Shown piece by piece: positions 9,007 through 18,353 of a stretch of DNA of 64,000 bases. The notes beneath the pieces were generated by a model. The model did not search any database. It was not told where the DNA came from and was given only the letters and a program-made list of their open reading frames with translations. The stretch is from Streptomyces xanthophaeus (GTDB lineage Bacteria > Actinomycetota > Actinomycetes > Streptomycetales > Streptomycetaceae): NCBI RefSeq assembly GCF_000725805.1, contig NZ_JOFT01000018.1:1-64000 (forward strand). Reading direction: 5' to 3'. A program made the position numbers and the translations under genes. Position 1 is the first letter of the stretch. Each line of letters starts with the position of its first letter.

Positions 9007-9798
9007 TCAGACCCGACGCAGTACGGCGACGACCTTGCCGAGGATGGTGGCCTCGTCGCCGGGGATCGGCTGGTATGCCGCATTGTGCGGGAGGAGCCAG
9101 ACGTGGCCGTCCTCGCGCTTGAAACGCTTGACGGTGGCCTCGCCGTCCAGCATCGCCGCGACGATGTCGCCGTTCTCCGCGACCGGCTGGCGACGGACCG
9201 TGACCCAGTCGCCGTCGCAGATCGCGGCCTCGATCATCGAGTCACCGACGACCTTGAGGACGAAGAGCTCGCCGTCGCCGACGAGCTGGCGGGGGAGCGG
9301 GAACACGTCCTCGACCGACTCCTCGGCGAGGATCGGGCCACCGGCCGCGATCCGGCCGACCAGGGGAACGTAGGAGGCGGCGGGCTTGCCGGTGGTGTCC
9401 GTGGGCTGCGAGCTGGGCTGGTCGGAGCCGCGCACCTCGTAGGCGCGGGGGCGGTGCGGGTCACGGCGCAGGAAGCCCTTGCGCTCCAGGGCCATCAGCT
9501 GGTGGGCGACGGAGGAGGTGCTGGACAGGCCGACCGCCTGACCGATCTCGCGCATCGACGGCGGGTAACCCCGCCGCTGCACCGAATCGCGGATGACCTC
9601 GATGACCCTCCGCTGCCGGTCCGTGAGCCCGGAGCTGTCGGCGCGGATGCCTGGAGGTCGACCTGGCAGCGAGCGTGCGGGGCGTACGGGCTCCGCCTCC
9701 GGGTTCAGGTTTGCGTCGTTCATGGCATGCACCGGCTCAAGTCGGCTCTGGGAGCGGTTCTGGGCAGTGATGGTGGCACTGTCTGCGGTGGTGGTCAC
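9007..9798 (-). CDS. lexA: LexA, SOS transcriptional repressor
   Basis: A 263-residue LexA. The N-terminal winged HTH ([12 protein letters not shown] to SSVAHQL, about residues 55-105) binds SOS boxes; the C-terminal S24-type domain self-cleaves when RecA filaments form. Cleavage-site Ala152-Gly153 (RIAAGGP), Ser187 (GDSM) and Lys224 (TVKRF) are all in place, so the protein should be functional. The start is GTG 9798, preceded by AGAGGGG, giving the known Streptomyces start [11 protein letters not shown]; the frame is open 72 nt further upstream without support. A candidate LexA box at 9861-9876 implies autoregulation. Confidence 0.96.
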   Translation of the reverse strand: MTTTADSATITAQNRSQSRLEPVHAMNDANLNPEAEPVRPARSLPGRPPGIRADSSGLTDRQRRVIEVIRDSVQRRGYPPSMREIGQAVGLSSTSSVAHQLMALERKGFLRRDPHRPRAYEVRGSDQPSSQPTDTTGKPAASYVPLVGRIAAGGPILAEESVEDVFPLPRQLVGDGELFVLKVVGDSMIEAAICDGDWVTVRRQPVAENGDIVAAMLDGEATVKRFKREDGHVWLLPHNAAYQPIPGDEATILGKVVAVLRRV

Positions 9799-9860
9799 GT
9801 CGGCCCCTCTCGAAATGTTCTCCCTAGCTGGACAACGGTAGTTGCTTTCGAAAGGTTGCG

Positions 9861-9876
9861 CCAAACACACGTTCGA
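9861..9876. promoter_or_regulatory. Candidate LexA-binding site (SOS box) upstream of lexA
   Basis: CCAAACACACGTTCGA on the plus strand fits the actinobacterial SOS consensus TCGAAC-N4-GTTCGA with one perfect half site and a degenerate one (10 of 12 defined bases). On the lexA strand it overlaps a TTGGCG that could be a -35, with TACCGT 18 nt downstream. The position, about 65 nt before the GTG, suits autorepression. Confidence 0.65.
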
Positions 9877-10086
9877 GTGAAAAAACGCGGATCGTCCATC
9901 GTGGGCATATCAAGGGGTGTATGGACGATCAGTGCGCCGAACGCGGGTTCGGCTCGGCATCCGCTGCTTACGGTACCCTTCCCGGTCGGGTGGCCACCCT
10001 CTGGGCCCGCGTCCAGTTTGGCACCGCGGGGCCTCGTGACCGGCTGTCGGACGCTGCGACACGCGGAGTCGCGCAAATCCGCCGCA

Positions 10087-10102
10087 ACCCAAGATCTAGT
10101 GG
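10087..10102. promoter_or_regulatory. Candidate NrdR box upstream of nrdRJ
   Basis: ACCCAAGATCTAGTGG is an imperfect palindrome around AGATCT. It resembles the NrdR consensus (acaC-wAtATaTw-Gtgt) and the NrdR boxes described upstream of Streptomyces nrdRJ. It lies about 165 nt before the nrdR start, implying feedback repression of ribonucleotide reductase by NrdR. NrdR boxes usually come in pairs; the second here (10158-10173) is weak. Confidence 0.55.
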
Positions 10103-10268
10103 TTGGATGAGCGCTGCCGCCCAGAAGTTGTGGTCCTCGGGTCTCCTGAGGCCCCCGACATCGCATATGCTGGTGGCTGCTTCACGAGCCCCCGGAAGAG
10201 ATCCGTCCCTTCCGTTCAGGGGCCTCGCGAGGTGATTCAGTCGTGCCGAGAGGGAGGGTGAGGGAACC

Positions 10269-10781
10269 ATGCACTGCCCCTTCTGCAGGCACCCCGACAG
10301 CCGCGTCGTCGACAGCCGCACCACGGACGACGGCACGTCGATCCGCCGGCGCCGTCAGTGCCCCGACTGCTCCCGTCGCTTCACGACGGTGGAGACGGCC
10401 TCGCTGATGGTGATCAAGCGCAGCGGGGTGACCGAGCCCTTCAGTCGTACCAAGGTCATCTCCGGCGTCCGCAAGGCGTGCCAGGGACGACCCGTCACCG
10501 AGGACGCCCTCGCCAAGCTCGGCCAGCGGGTCGAGGAAGCGGTGCGCGCCACCGGGAGCGCCGAGCTGACCACCCACGACGTGGGTCTGGCCATACTCGG
10601 CCCGTTGCAGGAACTCGACCTCGTCGCGTACCTGCGGTTCGCGTCCGTCTACAAAGCGTTCGACACCCTTGAAGACTTCGAGACCGCCATCGTGGAACTG
10701 CGCGAGCGGCGGCCTCACCCCGAAGAGTGCGAGCCCGGTGGGACCGTTCCGGTCCCCGTGCCCGCCTCCGCCGCCGACTGA
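10269..10781 (+). CDS. nrdR: NrdR, ribonucleotide reductase transcriptional repressor
   Basis: A 170-residue regulator with an N-terminal zinc ribbon (CPFC at residues 3-6 and CPDC at 31-34) followed by an ATP-cone domain ([11 protein letters not shown] from about residue 48). The family senses ATP/dATP and represses nrd operons. It is the first gene of a probable nrdR-nrdJ operon, 142 nt ahead of nrdJ. ATG 10269 is preceded by GGGAGGGTGAGGG. A Pro-rich tail after residue 150 is normal for actinobacterial NrdR. Confidence 0.96.
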   Translation: MHCPFCRHPDSRVVDSRTTDDGTSIRRRRQCPDCSRRFTTVETASLMVIKRSGVTEPFSRTKVISGVRKACQGRPVTEDALAKLGQRVEEAVRATGSAELTTHDVGLAILGPLQELDLVAYLRFASVYKAFDTLEDFETAIVELRERRPHPEECEPGGTVPVPVPASAAD

Positions 10782-10923
10782 CCGGACTCCCGCGCCGCGG
10801 TGTTCTCGCACCGGGGTGCGGCCGGTGGGTCGTGCGAAGAGACGTAGATACAAGACACAGCACCGTGCCGCGGAATAACGCTGGCACTTTAGGGCGTTTT
10901 TGCCCGCATATGGGAGGCCTGGC

Positions 10924-13812
10924 ATGACAGAGACGGCGAGCGGCTCGGCACGTGGTTCCCGCGCCAAGGGGACCAAGGCTGCCAAGGGCGGCCTGCGGAT
11001 CGAGCGCATCCACACCACCCCCGGCGTGCACCCGTACGACGAGGTGAGCTGGGAGCGCCGTGACGTCGTCATGACCAACTGGCGCGACGGCTCGGTCAAC
11101 TTCGAGCAGCGTGGCGTCGAGTTCCCCGACTTCTGGTCGGTGAACGCCGTGAACATCGTCACCAGCAAGTACTTCCGCGGCGCGGTCGGCACCCCGCAGC
11201 GCGAGACCGGTCTGAAGCAGCTGATCGACCGGATCGTGAAGACGTACACGAAGGCCGGCGAGGACTTCGACTACTTCTCCTCGCCCGCCGACGCGGAGAT
11301 CTTCGAGCACGAGCTCACCTACGCGCTGCTGCACCAGATCTTCAGCTTCAACTCCCCGGTGTGGTTCAACGTCGGTACGCCCCAGCCGCAGCAGGTCTCC
11401 GCCTGCTTCATCCTGGCCGTCGACGACTCCATGGAGTCGATCCTCGACTGGTACAAGGAAGAGGGCATGATCTTCAAGGGCGGCTCCGGCGCCGGCCTGA
11501 ACCTCTCCCGCATCCGCTCCTCCAAGGAGCTCCTCTCCTCCGGCGGCAACGCCTCCGGTCCGGTCTCCTTCATGCGCGGCGCCGACGCGTCCGCCGGAAC
11601 GATCAAGTCGGGCGGCGCCACCCGCCGCGCGGCCAAGATGGTCGTCCTGGACGTGGACCACCCGGACGTCGAGGACTTCATCGCCACCAAGGTGAAGGAA
11701 GAGGAGAAGATCCGCGCGCTGCGCGACGCGGGCTTCGACATGGACCTGGGCGGCGACGACATCACGTCCGTCCAGTACCAGAACGCCAACAACTCCGTCC
11801 GTGTGAACGACGAGTTCATGACGGCCGTCGAGAACGGCACCGAGTTCGGCCTGCGTGCCCGCATGACCGGCGAGATCATCGAGAAGGTCGACGCCAAGGC
11901 GCTCTTCCGCCAGCTGGCCGAGGCCGCGTGGGCCTGTGCCGACCCGGGCATCCAGTACGACGGTGTGATCAACAACTGGCACACCTGCCCCGAGTCCGGC
12001 CGCATCACCGCGTCCAACCCCTGCAGCGAGTACATGCACCTGGACAACACGTCCTGCAACCTCGCCTCGCTGAACCTGATGAAGTTCCTCAACGACGACG
12101 GCAAGGGCAACCAGTCCTTCGACGCCGAGCGCTTCTCCAAGGTCGTCGAGCTCGTCATCACCGCGATGGACATCTCCATCTGCTTCGCGGACTTCCCGAC
12201 GCAGAAGATCGGCGAGAACACCCGCGCCTTCCGCCAGCTGGGCATCGGCTACGCCAACCTCGGCGCCCTGCTGATGGCCACGGGCCACGCGTACGACTCC
12301 GACGGCGGCCGCACCCTCGCCGCGTCGATCACCTCGCTGATGACCGGTACCGCGTACAAGCGCTCCGCCGAGCTGGCCGCGATCGTCGGCCCGTACGACG
12401 GCTACGCCCGCAACGCCGAGTCGCACAAGCGCGTCATGAAGCAGCACGCCGACGCCAACGCCGTCGCGCCGCGCACCGAGGACCTGGACAACACGATCTG
12501 GGCCGCGGCCACCGAAGCCTGGCAGGACGTCCTGCGCCTCGGCGAGAAGAACGGCTTCCGCAACTCCCAGGCCTCCGTCCTCGCGCCGACCGGCACCATC
12601 GGTCTCGCGATGTCCTGCGACACCACCGGGGTCGAGCCGGACCTGGCCCTGGTCAAGTTCAAGAAGCTCGTCGGCGGCGGCTCGATGCAGATCGTCAACG
12701 GCACCGTTCCGCAGGCTCTGCGCCGCCTGGGTTACCAGGAGGAGCAGATCGAGGCGATCGTCGCCCACATCGCCGAGCACGGCGTGGTCGTCGACGCCCC
12801 GGGTCTGAAGACCGAGCACTACTCGGTGTTCGACTGCGCCATGGGCGAGCGTTCCATCTCCGCGATGGGCCACGTCCGCATGATGGCCGCGATCCAGCCC
12901 TGGATCTCCGGCGCGATCTCGAAGACGGTCAACATGCCGGAGACGGCGACCGTCGAGGAGATCGAGGAGATCTACTTCGAGGCGTGGAAGCTGGGCGTCA
13001 AGGCGCTCGCGATCTACCGCGACAACTGCAAGGTCGGCCAGCCCCTCTCCGCCAAGAAGAAGGAGGAGGAGAAGGAGGAGGTCACCGCCAAGACGGAGGA
13101 GACCATCCGCGCCGCCGTCGAGAAGGTCATCGAGTACCGTCCCGTCCGCAAGCGCCTCCCCAAGGGCCGCCCGGGCATCACCACCTCCTTCACGGTCGGT
13201 GGCGCCGAGGGTTACATGACGGCGAACTCCTACCCGGACGACGGTCTGGGCGAGGTCTTCCTGAAGATGTCCAAGCAGGGCTCGACCCTCGCGGGCATGA
13301 TGGACGCCTTCTCCATCGCCGTCTCGGTCGGTCTGCAGTACGGCGTGCCGCTGGAGACCTACGTCTCGAAGTTCACCAACATGCGCTTCGAGCCGGCCGG
13401 CATGACGGACGACCCGGACGTGCGGATGGCGCAGTCGATCGTCGACTACATCTTCCGTCGCCTGGCGCTGGACTTCCTGCCCTTCGAGACCCGTTCGGCC
13501 CTCGGCATCCACACCGCCGAGGAGCGCCAGCGTCACCTGGAGACCGGCTCCTACGAGCCCCTCGAGGACGAGCTGGACACCGAGTCGCTGGCCCAGTCGG
13601 CCCCGCTCGCCGCGGTGCCGGCGGCGCCGAAGCCGGTCGCGTCCGCTCCGGTCCCGGCCCCCAAGACGGCGCACAGCAACGCCGAACTGGTCGAGATGCA
13701 GCTCGGCGTCTCCGCCGACGCCCCGCTCTGCTTCTCCTGCGGTACGAAGATGCAGCGCGCCGGCTCCTGCTACATCTGCGAGGGCTGCGGCTCCACCAGC
13801 GGCTGCAGCTGA
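10924..13812 (+). CDS. nrdJ: Class II (adenosylcobalamin-dependent) ribonucleoside-diphosphate reductase
   Basis: A 962-residue B12-dependent reductase making deoxyribonucleotides without oxygen or a metal-radical subunit. Seen are the catalytic region NPCSEYMHLDNTSCNLASLNL (about residues 361-382), a glycine-rich GGSGAGLNLS near 190, and a C-terminal Cys cluster (CFSCGTKMQRAGSC..CEGCG) that relays reducing equivalents or binds zinc. ATG 10924 follows GGGAGG and gives the known start MTETASG; an in-frame ATG at 10900 lacks support. The 142-nt gap after nrdR holds a small GGGC-gttttt-GCCC hairpin at 10892-10905 just before the ribosome-binding site. Cotranscription with nrdR is likely. Confidence 0.96.
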   Translation: MTETASGSARGSRAKGTKAAKGGLRIERIHTTPGVHPYDEVSWERRDVVMTNWRDGSVNFEQRGVEFPDFWSVNAVNIVTSKYFRGAVGTPQRETGLKQLIDRIVKTYTKAGEDFDYFSSPADAEIFEHELTYALLHQIFSFNSPVWFNVGTPQPQQVSACFILAVDDSMESILDWYKEEGMIFKGGSGAGLNLSRIRSSKELLSSGGNASGPVSFMRGADASAGTIKSGGATRRAAKMVVLDVDHPDVEDFIATKVKEEEKIRALRDAGFDMDLGGDDITSVQYQNANNSVRVNDEFMTAVENGTEFGLRARMTGEIIEKVDAKALFRQLAEAAWACADPGIQYDGVINNWHTCPESGRITASNPCSEYMHLDNTSCNLASLNLMKFLNDDGKGNQSFDAERFSKVVELVITAMDISICFADFPTQKIGENTRAFRQLGIGYANLGALLMATGHAYDSDGGRTLAASITSLMTGTAYKRSAELAAIVGPYDGYARNAESHKRVMKQHADANAVAPRTEDLDNTIWAAATEAWQDVLRLGEKNGFRNSQASVLAPTGTIGLAMSCDTTGVEPDLALVKFKKLVGGGSMQIVNGTVPQALRRLGYQEEQIEAIVAHIAEHGVVVDAPGLKTEHYSVFDCAMGERSISAMGHVRMMAAIQPWISGAISKTVNMPETATVEEIEEIYFEAWKLGVKALAIYRDNCKVGQPLSAKKKEEEKEEVTAKTEETIRAAVEKVIEYRPVRKRLPKGRPGITTSFTVGGAEGYMTANSYPDDGLGEVFLKMSKQGSTLAGMMDAFSIAVSVGLQYGVPLETYVSKFTNMRFEPAGMTDDPDVRMAQSIVDYIFRRLALDFLPFETRSALGIHTAEERQRHLETGSYEPLEDELDTESLAQSAPLAAVPAAPKPVASAPVPAPKTAHSNAELVEMQLGVSADAPLCFSCGTKMQRAGSCYICEGCGSTSGCS

Positions 13813-13818
13813 TGCCGG

Positions 13819-13832
13819 CCCCCGTACGGGGG
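13819..13832. terminator. Short GC palindrome after nrdJ
   Basis: CCCCCGTACGGGGG, a perfect 14-nt palindrome, starts 7 nt after the nrdJ stop. It could act as a weak terminator or RNA 3' end stabiliser. Confidence 0.35.
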
Positions 13833-13964
13833 TGAACGTCCCGCCCAGGGCGCTGGTGCCGATGTCCCGGCGCCACCGCCCTGCGGCGTAAGGGCTTGTC
13901 GCCGAGGGGGTGGTGGTGGCAGGCTTCGGTACATGATCAAGAGAATCGAGTCCTCCGTCCGCCT

Positions 13965-15101
13965 GTGAGCGAGACGCCCGGGACTGGACTGCCCGGAAAC
14001 CCCACCACGCTGTTCGACCATGCCCTGCGGCTGCACCGTCTGACGCCGGACGGACCCCTCCTCCGTGGCGGGGCCCCGCTTCCCGATGAGAAGCGGCGTC
14101 GGAGCCGACCGGAGCGCGAAGGGCCGTTCGACCACCGTTCCGGCAACGTCGAAGCCGCCGAGGTCCTCGACGCGTACTTCCTCGACACCGGCGTCTCGCC
14201 GAGCCGGCTGGCCGCCAGGCTCCGCGATGTCCCCGTGACCTGCCGCTACGACGAGGGCATCAGCGCTGCCGCCCTGAGGGCCCCTGCGGCCAGAGCCCGG
14301 GAAACCGGCCTGTGGCTGGTCCGGTACGGGACCGATCTTGCTCCTGTGGCCGTCGGGCTCGCCCTGCTCGCCGAGGCCGGCACGGCCGAGGACATCTCGC
14401 ACATCCAGACCGTCGGCCTGCTCTCGAACCCCTTGGGCCCGCTGGCGGTGCGGGCGTTGGACCGCCTGCCGGGCGCTGTCGAGTCGCTGATCTGGCTCGC
14501 GGAGCGGGTGACCGCCTGGGGCCGGGTCCACGCGGTGGACGCGCTGTGCCGGCACGTGGACGATCACCCGGCCGTCCGGCCCTGGCTGCTGCGCAGAGCC
14601 GTCGACGGGGACCACCTCAACGGCTACTTCGTCCACGAGGTCGTGCAGCTGACCCGGCTCCACGAGGTCATCGTGCAGTCCGGGTGCGACGCCGAAGTCG
14701 TGGACCACACGGGCCGGATCCTCCACATCATGAAGCACTGCGAGGGCATGGCCACTTCCCTGCGCCAGTACCCGCATGCGCTCACGCTGCTGGAGGCCCA
14801 CCTGCGCCACATCGGAGACCTGGGGCCGACGCCCGAGCGGTACTTCGCGGCGGCGAGCCTTGCCCAGTACCTGGGCAAGGAGATCCCCGCCTGGTCCGAC
14901 GACGCCATGCTGAAGGCACGGTGGGACGGGGCCCGGAGGGCGTACCTCTCCCTGACCGACCGTGCGGACTGGTGCAGTGCGGCCCGCGAGGGCCTTGCGG
15001 CCGGGGACTGGCGGATGGAGTGGCTCGCGGATTCCATGGCACCGGAACTCGGCCTTCGGGCCTTCCGCGACGACGGGCCGACAGCCGGGGCCCGCCCATG
15101 A
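13965..15101 (+). CDS. Uncharacterised helical protein, paralogue A of a tandem pair
   Basis: 378 residues, function unknown, cytoplasmic (no signal or membrane segment). It is almost entirely alpha-helical and amphipathic, with Trp/Leu/Ala-rich repeats such as PVAVGLALLAEAGTAED, WLAERVTAWGRV and VRPWLLRRAVDGD, suggesting a HEAT-like solenoid, though I cannot confirm one. The next gene is a full-length paralogue. GTG 13965 is chosen because it produces SETPGTGLP, matching the ATG-initiated start of the paralogue; the ribosome-binding site is poor. Its stop overlaps the next ATG as ATGA. I have seen similar hypotheticals in Streptomyces but know of no assigned role. Confidence 0.75.
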   Translation: MSETPGTGLPGNPTTLFDHALRLHRLTPDGPLLRGGAPLPDEKRRRSRPEREGPFDHRSGNVEAAEVLDAYFLDTGVSPSRLAARLRDVPVTCRYDEGISAAALRAPAARARETGLWLVRYGTDLAPVAVGLALLAEAGTAEDISHIQTVGLLSNPLGPLAVRALDRLPGAVESLIWLAERVTAWGRVHAVDALCRHVDDHPAVRPWLLRRAVDGDHLNGYFVHEVVQLTRLHEVIVQSGCDAEVVDHTGRILHIMKHCEGMATSLRQYPHALTLLEAHLRHIGDLGPTPERYFAAASLAQYLGKEIPAWSDDAMLKARWDGARRAYLSLTDRADWCSAAREGLAAGDWRMEWLADSMAPELGLRAFRDDGPTAGARP

Positions 15102-16240
15102 GCGAGACTCCCGGGACCAGGCTGCCCGAAGCCCCGACCACGCTCTACCAGCACGCCCTCCGGATGCACCGGCAGACACCGGACCGGCCGCATCCGGGCA
15201 GCACCATCCCGTGGCGCCACTGGCAGCGCCGTCGACGGGGAACAGAGCGGCAGCAGCCGGTCGAGAGTGTCACGGACGGTACCGGCGGCACGGACGGCAT
15301 CGACGCCGCACGGGTTCTCGACGCGTACTTCGACGACACGGCGTCCACGCCACGCGAGTTGGCCGAACGGCTCGGCGCCGTGCCGGGGTCGACCTGCTAC
15401 GAGGACAACGTCGGTGACGCCGCCCGGAGGGCCCCGGCAGCCAGGGCCCGGGAAGCCGGCCGGTGGCTGGTTCGGCACGGTACCGAAACCGGTCCGGTCG
15501 CCGTCGGGCTGGCCCTGCTCGCCGAGGCCGGCACGGTGGAGGACATCCCGAGGATCCAGACCATCGGTCTGATCTCGAACGACTTCGGCTCACTCGCGGT
15601 GGAGGCCCTGGACCGCCTGCCGGGCGGGATCGAACCGCTGCTCTGGCTGGCGAGCCGGGTCACCGCCTGGGGCCGGGTCGAAGCGGTCCACACCCTGTGC
15701 CGTCAGGTGGACCAGCACCCGGCCGTCCGGCCGTGGCTCCTCCGGAGGGCTGCCGACGGCGATTTCCTCAACAGCTACTTCGCCACTCACGTCGCCGAAG
15801 TGACCGGGCTCCACGAGGTCATCGCGGACTACGGGGACGACGCCGAAGTGGTGGACCATACCGGGCAGATCCTCGTCGTGATGACCTACTGCGAGGGCAT
15901 GGGCACCTCCCTGCGCAATTACCCGCACGCCCTCGCGCTCCTGGAGGCCCATGCCCGGCACATCGGCCACCTGGGTCCGAGTATCGACCGGTACTTCGTG
16001 GCCGCCAACGTCGCCCACTACCTGACCAGGGAGATCCCCGCCTGGTCCGACGACGCCATGCTGACGGCACGGTGGGACGGGGCCCGGCGGGCCTATCTCG
16101 CCCTGATCGACCGTGCGGACTGGTGCGAGACGGCCAGGGCGGGCGTCGCGGCCGGGATCTGGCGGGCGACCGTCCTCGCGGATTCGGTGGCACCGGAACT
16201 CGGTCTGCGGGCCTATCGCGACGCCGGACCGGTCACGTAG
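15098..16240 (+). CDS. Uncharacterised helical protein, paralogue B of a tandem pair
   Basis: 380 residues, same architecture as the preceding gene: MSETPGTRLP start, an acidic middle segment ending AARVLDAYF, then helical repeats (PVAVGLALLAEAGTVED, WLASRVTAWGRVEAV, VRPWLLRRAADGD). The C-terminus (EIPAWSDDAML to DSVAPELGLRAYRD) matches copy A closely, so the pair arose by tandem duplication. ATG 15098 overlaps the upstream stop (ATGA), implying translational coupling and perhaps hetero-assembly. The most variable part is the linker after the first 35 residues. Function unknown. Confidence 0.78.
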   Translation: MSETPGTRLPEAPTTLYQHALRMHRQTPDRPHPGSTIPWRHWQRRRRGTERQQPVESVTDGTGGTDGIDAARVLDAYFDDTASTPRELAERLGAVPGSTCYEDNVGDAARRAPAARAREAGRWLVRHGTETGPVAVGLALLAEAGTVEDIPRIQTIGLISNDFGSLAVEALDRLPGGIEPLLWLASRVTAWGRVEAVHTLCRQVDQHPAVRPWLLRRAADGDFLNSYFATHVAEVTGLHEVIADYGDDAEVVDHTGQILVVMTYCEGMGTSLRNYPHALALLEAHARHIGHLGPSIDRYFVAANVAHYLTREIPAWSDDAMLTARWDGARRAYLALIDRADWCETARAGVAAGIWRATVLADSVAPELGLRAYRDAGPVT

Positions 16241-16388
16241 TGGCTGATGGGAGGGGGTGTCGGCGTCGTCGCGGCGCCCCTCCCGCAGCTTCGGGAGACC
16301 TCGCCGCGATAACCCGTACCGCGTCAAACGATCACCGGTTACGCTCCCTCAGCGCGCGCGTCGGTCGCGCCGTCGAGGGGTGGGGGAC

Positions 16389-17075
16389 ATGGCGGGGATT
16401 CTGACGGAATCGCTGAAGGGCATGGGCGCGGGGGCCCAGGCACTCGCGGCGGTGGTGGTGGTCGGGGGCGGCGGGTTCGGCCTGTGGCTCGTGGGGGACA
16501 GGCTGGGGAACTACTCCGTGGACCGGGAGCCCGCCGTCTGCTCGGTCACCGAGGACGTCCTTCCTCAGGAGTACGTCTCCGGGGCGCAGCTGTGCACGGC
16601 GCTGAACCGTCCGGACCTGCCGGAGCTCCTCGGAACGCCGGGAGACGAGACGCTGTCCGCCGGGGGCCAGGGTCGCTGGGGCGGCCTGGGAAGGAGCGCC
16701 GAGATCGCCGCCTCCGAGGCCAAGGTCTCGCTGACGTCGTACGCCGTGCAGCTCTCCGCCTCCTACGACCAGCTGCCGGTCGGCCGGAGCGCCGAGTTGC
16801 TGGGGCCGACCGCGCAGAAGACCACCGTCCTGGGCCACCCGTCGGTGCTCTACTCGGACCGGACCATCGCGATCAGCTTCGGCGGCGGTACGACGGGCAG
16901 CACGCACTCCGGCGGGATCGCCCGCAGCCTGGTGGTCGCCCTGGACCCGAAGGACGGCGGCGGCTCCTACGAGGTCACCATCTGGCGCAAGGACGGCACG
17001 GTGCCCGATGACGCGGCACTGTTCCGTGTCGCCGAGCAGGTACTGCCGACGGTCCCGGGATGGACCGCCGGATGA
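16389..17075 (+). CDS. DUF6215-like membrane-anchored protein
   Basis: 228 residues. After a short N-terminus, an Ala/Val/Gly-rich segment (about 15-37) forms a single membrane anchor; the rest is probably extracytoplasmic. The segment SGAQLCTALNRPDLPELLGTP, together with TSYAVQLSASYDQLPV, GHPSVLYSDRTIA and the end VAEQVLPTVPGWTAG, matches Streptomyces proteins I recall as DUF6215. Two cysteines (CSVTED and QLCTAL) could form a disulphide. ATG 16389 sits after a G-rich stretch; an upstream in-frame start at 16257 would add a Ser/Arg-rich tail without support. Role unknown. Confidence 0.7.
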   Translation: MAGILTESLKGMGAGAQALAAVVVVGGGGFGLWLVGDRLGNYSVDREPAVCSVTEDVLPQEYVSGAQLCTALNRPDLPELLGTPGDETLSAGGQGRWGGLGRSAEIAASEAKVSLTSYAVQLSASYDQLPVGRSAELLGPTAQKTTVLGHPSVLYSDRTIAISFGGGTTGSTHSGGIARSLVVALDPKDGGGSYEVTIWRKDGTVPDDAALFRVAEQVLPTVPGWTAG

Positions 17076-17120
17076 CGTACGCGGGAGGGGCGGGGCCCGG
17101 TCAGGGTCCGGCGGTGTGCC

Positions 17121-18353
17121 TCACCGCAGCCGGACCGGCAGTGCCTCCAGTCCCCGCATGAGCGTGCTGGGCCGCCACCGCAGCTTCTCCGGGTCCCCGG
17201 CCGGGGCCAGGCCGGGGAAGCGTTCCAGCAGCTTCCCGATCGCGATCTCGCCCTCCATGCGGGCCAGCGGCGCGCCCACGCAGTAGTGGATGCCGTACCC
17301 GAACGCCAGGTGGCCGCCCGCGTCACGGGTGATGTCGAACTTGTCCGCGTCGCTGAACCGCGCCCCGTCCCGGTTCGCCGATGCCAGGGAGAGCATGACG
17401 AACTCCCCGGCGGGAACGGTCACGTCACTGAGCCGGATCGGCTGTGTGGTGTACCGGTACGTCGTGATGTTGAGGGGTCCCTCGTGGCGCAGGAACTCCT
17501 CGACGGCTCCGGGCATCAGCGAGGGATCGGCGCGTAGCGCGGCCAGTTGCTCCGGGTCGCGCAGCAGCATGGCGGTGGCGTTGCTGATCAGGTTCACCGT
17601 GGTCTCGTGTCCGGCGACCAGCAGCAGGAAGGCCATCGACCGCAGTTCGGGCCCGGTCAGCCGGTCCTGGTCGTCGCTGGCGTGGACCAGCGCGGAGAGG
17701 AGGTCGTCGGCGGGGCTGTCCCGCTTCGACTCGACCAGCGCCGTCAGGTAGTCCGCCATGGCCACGGCTGCGGCCGCCATGTCGGAGTGCTGCGCGGACG
17801 AGGTCATCGTGGTGGAGACCTCCCGGAACTCCTCCTTGTCGCTCTCCGGGACGCCGAGCAGCTCGCAGATCACCGTGGTGGGCAGGGGGAAGGCGTAGGC
17901 GGACAGCAGGTCCACCTCGTCGTGCGCGGCCATCGCGTCCAGCAGTTCGTCCGCCGCCCGTTCCACGCGGCCGCGCAGCTGCTCCACCCTGCGCGTGGTG
18001 AAGGCCTTGTTCACCAGCGAGCGCAGCCGGGTGTGGTGCGGCGGATCGGTGTTGAGCATGTGCCCGGCCAGGGCCAGCTCGGCTGCGAAGGACTGGGGCT
18101 CCTCGGACGTCGAATGCCGCTCCAGCAGGGGCACGGCGCTCAGCATGTCCTTGCTCACGGTCGGGTCGGTCAGTACGGCGCGCACGTCGTCGTAGCGGGT
18201 GACCAGCCAGACCTTCACCCCGCGCGGCAGGATGACCTCCTGCACGGGCTGTTCGACGCGGAGCCGCCGGTAGGCCTCGTGCGGGTGCTGCAGGAACTCG
18301 TCGTCCAGCAGCATCGGCGCCGCTTTTCCTGTGTCGGATCCGGTGTCGGACAT
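17121..18353 (-). CDS. Cytochrome P450 (CYP107-like)
   Basis: A 410-residue soluble bacterial P450 monooxygenase. The I-helix motif AGHETT carries the oxygen-activating Thr, the K-helix region EEFLRHEG follows, and the haem loop FGYGIHYCVGAPLAR places the axial thiolate at Cys358. DPPHHTRLRSLVNKAF is the usual C-helix signature. Length is typical. ATG 18353 has GGGGGAG 8 nt upstream. No ferredoxin gene is adjacent, so redox partners come from elsewhere. It stands alone rather than in a biosynthetic cluster; substrate unknown. Confidence 0.93.
   Translation of the reverse strand: MSDTGSDTGKAAPMLLDDEFLQHPHEAYRRLRVEQPVQEVILPRGVKVWLVTRYDDVRAVLTDPTVSKDMLSAVPLLERHSTSEEPQSFAAELALAGHMLNTDPPHHTRLRSLVNKAFTTRRVEQLRGRVERAADELLDAMAAHDEVDLLSAYAFPLPTTVICELLGVPESDKEEFREVSTTMTSSAQHSDMAAAAVAMADYLTALVESKRDSPADDLLSALVHASDDQDRLTGPELRSMAFLLLVAGHETTVNLISNATAMLLRDPEQLAALRADPSLMPGAVEEFLRHEGPLNITTYRYTTQPIRLSDVTVPAGEFVMLSLASANRDGARFSDADKFDITRDAGGHLAFGYGIHYCVGAPLARMEGEIAIGKLLERFPGLAPAGDPEKLRWRPSTLMRGLEALPVRLR

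Larger units (their letters stand above)
9799..10268. other. Divergent lexA / nrdR intergenic region (470 bp)
   Basis: The region holds the LexA box near lexA, an NrdR-like palindrome at 10087-10102, and a weaker NrdR-like sequence at 10158-10173 (acatcgcatatgctgg). The latter contains TATGCT, a possible -10 for nrdR-nrdJ. No coding potential beyond overlapping shadow frames is evident. No cobalamin riboswitch was recognised. Confidence 0.5.

Noticed and set aside
10782..10923. Cobalamin riboswitch before nrdJ
   Set aside because: The gap is only 142 nt and has no B12 box; only a small GGGC/GCCC hairpin is present.
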